This document shows positions 61,776 through 64,000 of a DNA stretch of 64,000 nt, one piece after another. The stretch comes from Viscum album (Eukaryota > Streptophyta > Magnoliopsida > Santalales > Viscaceae): the NCBI GenBank assembly GCA_963277665.1, contig OY728120.1, positions 939,287,195-939,351,194 of the forward strand, read 5' to 3'. Positions within the stretch are counted from its first letter, which is position 1; each line of letters starts with the position of its first letter. Under the pieces are notes generated by a model, which saw only the letters and a program-made list of their open reading frames with translations, was not told where the DNA came from and ran no database searches. The position numbers were made by a program, and so were the translations under genes.

Positions 61776-63606
61776 GGTTCGGTTCTACTGCAAACTCTGA
61801 TCTTTTCTATGTGAAGCAATAATGTTTAGCGTATTGAGTGTGGTTATCAGTCCAGGGAGTCCAGTGTTGGTGCGGCGGCCGACGTATCCGTACACCAGGA
61901 CCCTGACTTCTGATTTCCGAATTAATGCACGAAAACATTGATTGCGTGTGTGTTTCCCAAAAGGTTTAAAGTCAGCTCAAACCAGGTCAGCTCACCAGGT
62001 ATAAATCGTTGACCGTGACGCAACTGTTCAGGATGTCACCATGCAGATAGTTAGCTGGAGTTCCGAGAGAGTTCTCGATGATGGCCCACCGAGCAGCGAG
62101 ACTCCGGTGTAGGGCCCTTTTTCAGTGTTGGCACCTTCGGGTGGTGTACCAGCAGCACCACCACATGTTAGGCAGCAGATGCCACTAGCTGACGGTGCAC
62201 GCTAGCAGAGCGCGATGCACGAGTTCCAGCAGTAGAGGCCTCTGAGGATACGAGGCGAGACAGATTTCCCAGGCAGCAGTGGACTGGATGGAGGCGGTTG
62301 CTAGAGTTCTACGCCTAGCTTGGATACTAGTAGAGCGGATGATGATCTTAGCACCTGGTGTTTCCAGTGAGTGACCATGAGGTTGGTCCTTATAGTAATG
62401 AGGCTTCGGTACGCGAACCGATACCTGGGATAGTACCTACGGGTAGTGCGCCAGCTATGTCACTACCTGTTGGTCAGCAGAGACTCACAGGATTAGTGCC
62501 TTACATATGTTTTAGCACCAGATATCCCTCAAGTTTCGAAGTGAGCCTGACTCGTAGGCAGCTGAGGACTGGCTTGAGGAGGTGGTTGTGAGTTTTCTGG
62601 AGCTAATACAGCTTCGACAGTATGACATGTCGGAAGCAGAGCACTCAATGTGGCTTACCAATCAATCTTGGTACTCGTTGGTTACGTTGTGATCAGATCT
62701 TTAGACTCGAACTTCTGAGAGAAGTGTGTCTAAAGGACATCCGAACCATTACTTTTCCTCTATGCATTTCTACCTATGCTAGGATGCTAGAGAGAACCTT
62801 TGTGGTTGTGAACGTTAGCAGTGAAAGGCAGGAAACTAGCGCCAGTCTCAGAGACTCGGGCGTGTAAAATGTTTCAGGAGGAGGAAGAGCTAAGGACAGA
62901 TGAATCTGCAGGGTAGCAGACGTGGAAGCGGAGCTTAGAGAGCAGCATGTGGTGGTGTACATTTCGACATGTTACGACCACCCGACTTAGTAGTCCCCGC
63001 CAGGCTCAGGGAGCTGGAGGGCTGGGGAGGAGAGTAGCTGCATTGCGGTCAAGGAGTGTGACCCAGGAGCTCTAAGAATGATTCGGGGTATGAATTATGT
63101 CTACTACGAGCTGCCATATCTATAGACATAAGAACCAATCATTCTACCCTTCCACGAATCATGTCCCAGACCTAGAGGTTCCGGGTAAGCCGTAGACTTG
63201 ACCCTCACGTCTGGAGATACCTTTGGGAGGAGACTCGATAATCACGCTTACGCCGACGGTGTGATTTGACCTTGAGGCGAGAGTTTCGGTTGGAATCTCT
63301 TGGTGGCAGCGTAGAGGCCATACGACGTTGATCTGGGTATGGTTTTGATTCACAAATCATACCCCGGTTGACTGTTTTAGGCAAACGTCGGAATGGGTTT
63401 TCCTTGGTCGGCGAAAAGGAAACCCTGGGCAGAACATGTTAAACTCAGGCATAAGAGGGTGTGGCCGATCACTCTTGAGTTGGTCAACCCTACCCTTGTG
63501 CCAGCAGGAGTTTTGAGTTTCAGTTCTAACCTAAAAAGGGAAACCTCTTGAGTTCGAGGGTGACGAACACGTTCTTATACGGTCTCACCCCGATGAGGTT
63601 TCGGAG
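61776..63606 (+). pseudogene. Leader and gag relic of F
   Basis: The leader runs to about 62050. The gag relic is seen in a frame near 62270-62340 (AAVDWMEAVARVL, in the place of the AEQWxxxxEKIF segment) and near 62595-62660 (FLELIQLRQYDMSEAEHSMWLT, equivalent to FxxLxQxDMSVxEYxxxFxxL). No complete knuckle, protease, RT or integrase core follows: the stretch 62900-63600 contains nothing I can place. Frames are broken although CpG is retained, so the gene was probably already broken when this copy spread. Confidence 0.5.
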
Positions 63607-63975
63607 ATGTGGCCGAGGCGGCATGTTATCTCCAAAGTTCGATGGACCCTTTTGATCTTCAGCAGCGTAGGCGAAGAGGTTTACCGCTTGACCCTACCAC
63701 CTCAGTCGCACCGGGTGCATAATGTCCACCACGTGTCTCAGCTGTGGAGATACGTGTATGTTTCTTCACACGTCATCGACCCCGGGGAGTTGGACGTCGA
63801 TGACAGGGCGACAAGCACAGAGGTTCTAGTAGAGATCGAGGATCGACATGAGCAGGATCTACGTGAACGGTTGCTTCCTCTGGGGTGCTTCTCGGGTAGC
63901 ACGAGATCTTCAGGTGAGCATATGGGAGCGTAAAGCTCAGTTGCGTGCTCAGTACTGCTTGTTTCCCTTAAGTGT
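63607..63975 (+). pseudogene. C-terminal end of gypsy integrase in F
   Basis: The open frame 63607-63933 carries VGEEVYRLTLPPQSHRVHNV, then HHVSQLWRY, SHVIDPGELDVDDRAT and RHEQDLRERLLPL. This is the conserved C-terminal section of plant gypsy integrases (GxVAYRLxLPPxLxxVHxVFHVSxLRKY, then SHVIDxxELxVxxxxTY). A further trace WERKAQLRAQY near 63930-63965 matches the usual EATWE-xx-xMRxxYPxLF ending, in a shifted frame. The catalytic core is absent, so it is a deletion relic joined to the gag remains. ctttacggggacgtaa at the window end resembles the pol-end box, so the 3' LTR should start within about 100 bp beyond the edge. Confidence 0.75.
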
Positions 63976-64000
63976 GAGTTGAAGCTTTACGGGGACGTAA

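Overview
The window looks like a gene-free, repeat-saturated piece of a large plant nuclear genome. I find no host gene, rRNA, functional tRNA or CRISPR array. Almost every stretch that can be interpreted belongs to a plant Ty3/gypsy LTR retrotransposon. The evidence is TG...CA long terminal repeats, primer-binding sites resembling plant initiator-Met tRNA (TGGTATCAGAG) or Asp tRNA, polypurine tracts, Gag with CCHC knuckles, and decayed protease, reverse transcriptase (RT), RNase H and integrase. Most of the DNA is AT-rich, as expected of old methylated repeats. The last 6.4 kb is strikingly GC- and CpG-rich. The species cannot be named from this.

Layout, with letters that are mine. 1-2793: 3' part of an LTR (X) lying inside the LTR of a second element (G, 2794-6182), whose pol relics follow. 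6183-9302: an LTR on the minus strand (I), then a poorly understood stretch to about 11.4 kb. About 11409-13439: 5' LTR of element H, followed by its primer site and decayed gag. H gag is split near 14633 by an Athila/Tat-like complex B (three LTRs, 14634-32289). B is itself split just behind its first primer site by element A (16206-26291). H gag, protease and RT resume at 32290-33864, where element C (LTR from about 33865) enters the RT. The 3' LTR of C is cut at 43853 by D, an old relative of A. The LTR of D is cut at 48402 by E (48402-56554), and the leader of D is cut at 57541 by F, which runs off the right edge.

The nesting order is therefore H > (B > A) and H > C > D > (E, F). A is the best preserved element: equal-length 3736-bp LTRs, a perfect TTTCT target duplication, an intact 355-residue Gag and no pol. 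E has the same gag-without-pol plan but is old. F joins a gag relic to the end of integrase. B shows no RT or integrase at all. Pol-less elements thus dominate, and they would need enzymes from elsewhere to move.

Points most worth a second look: intron-like splice signals inside the LTRs of A, D and X; a motif phased at about 195 bp in those same LTRs; 165-bp tandem repeats with a hairpin that covaries, and a row of six stem-loops, in the LTR of F; an odd excess of A/C and G/T differences between the two LTRs of A; and a tRNA-derived SINE-like insert in A.
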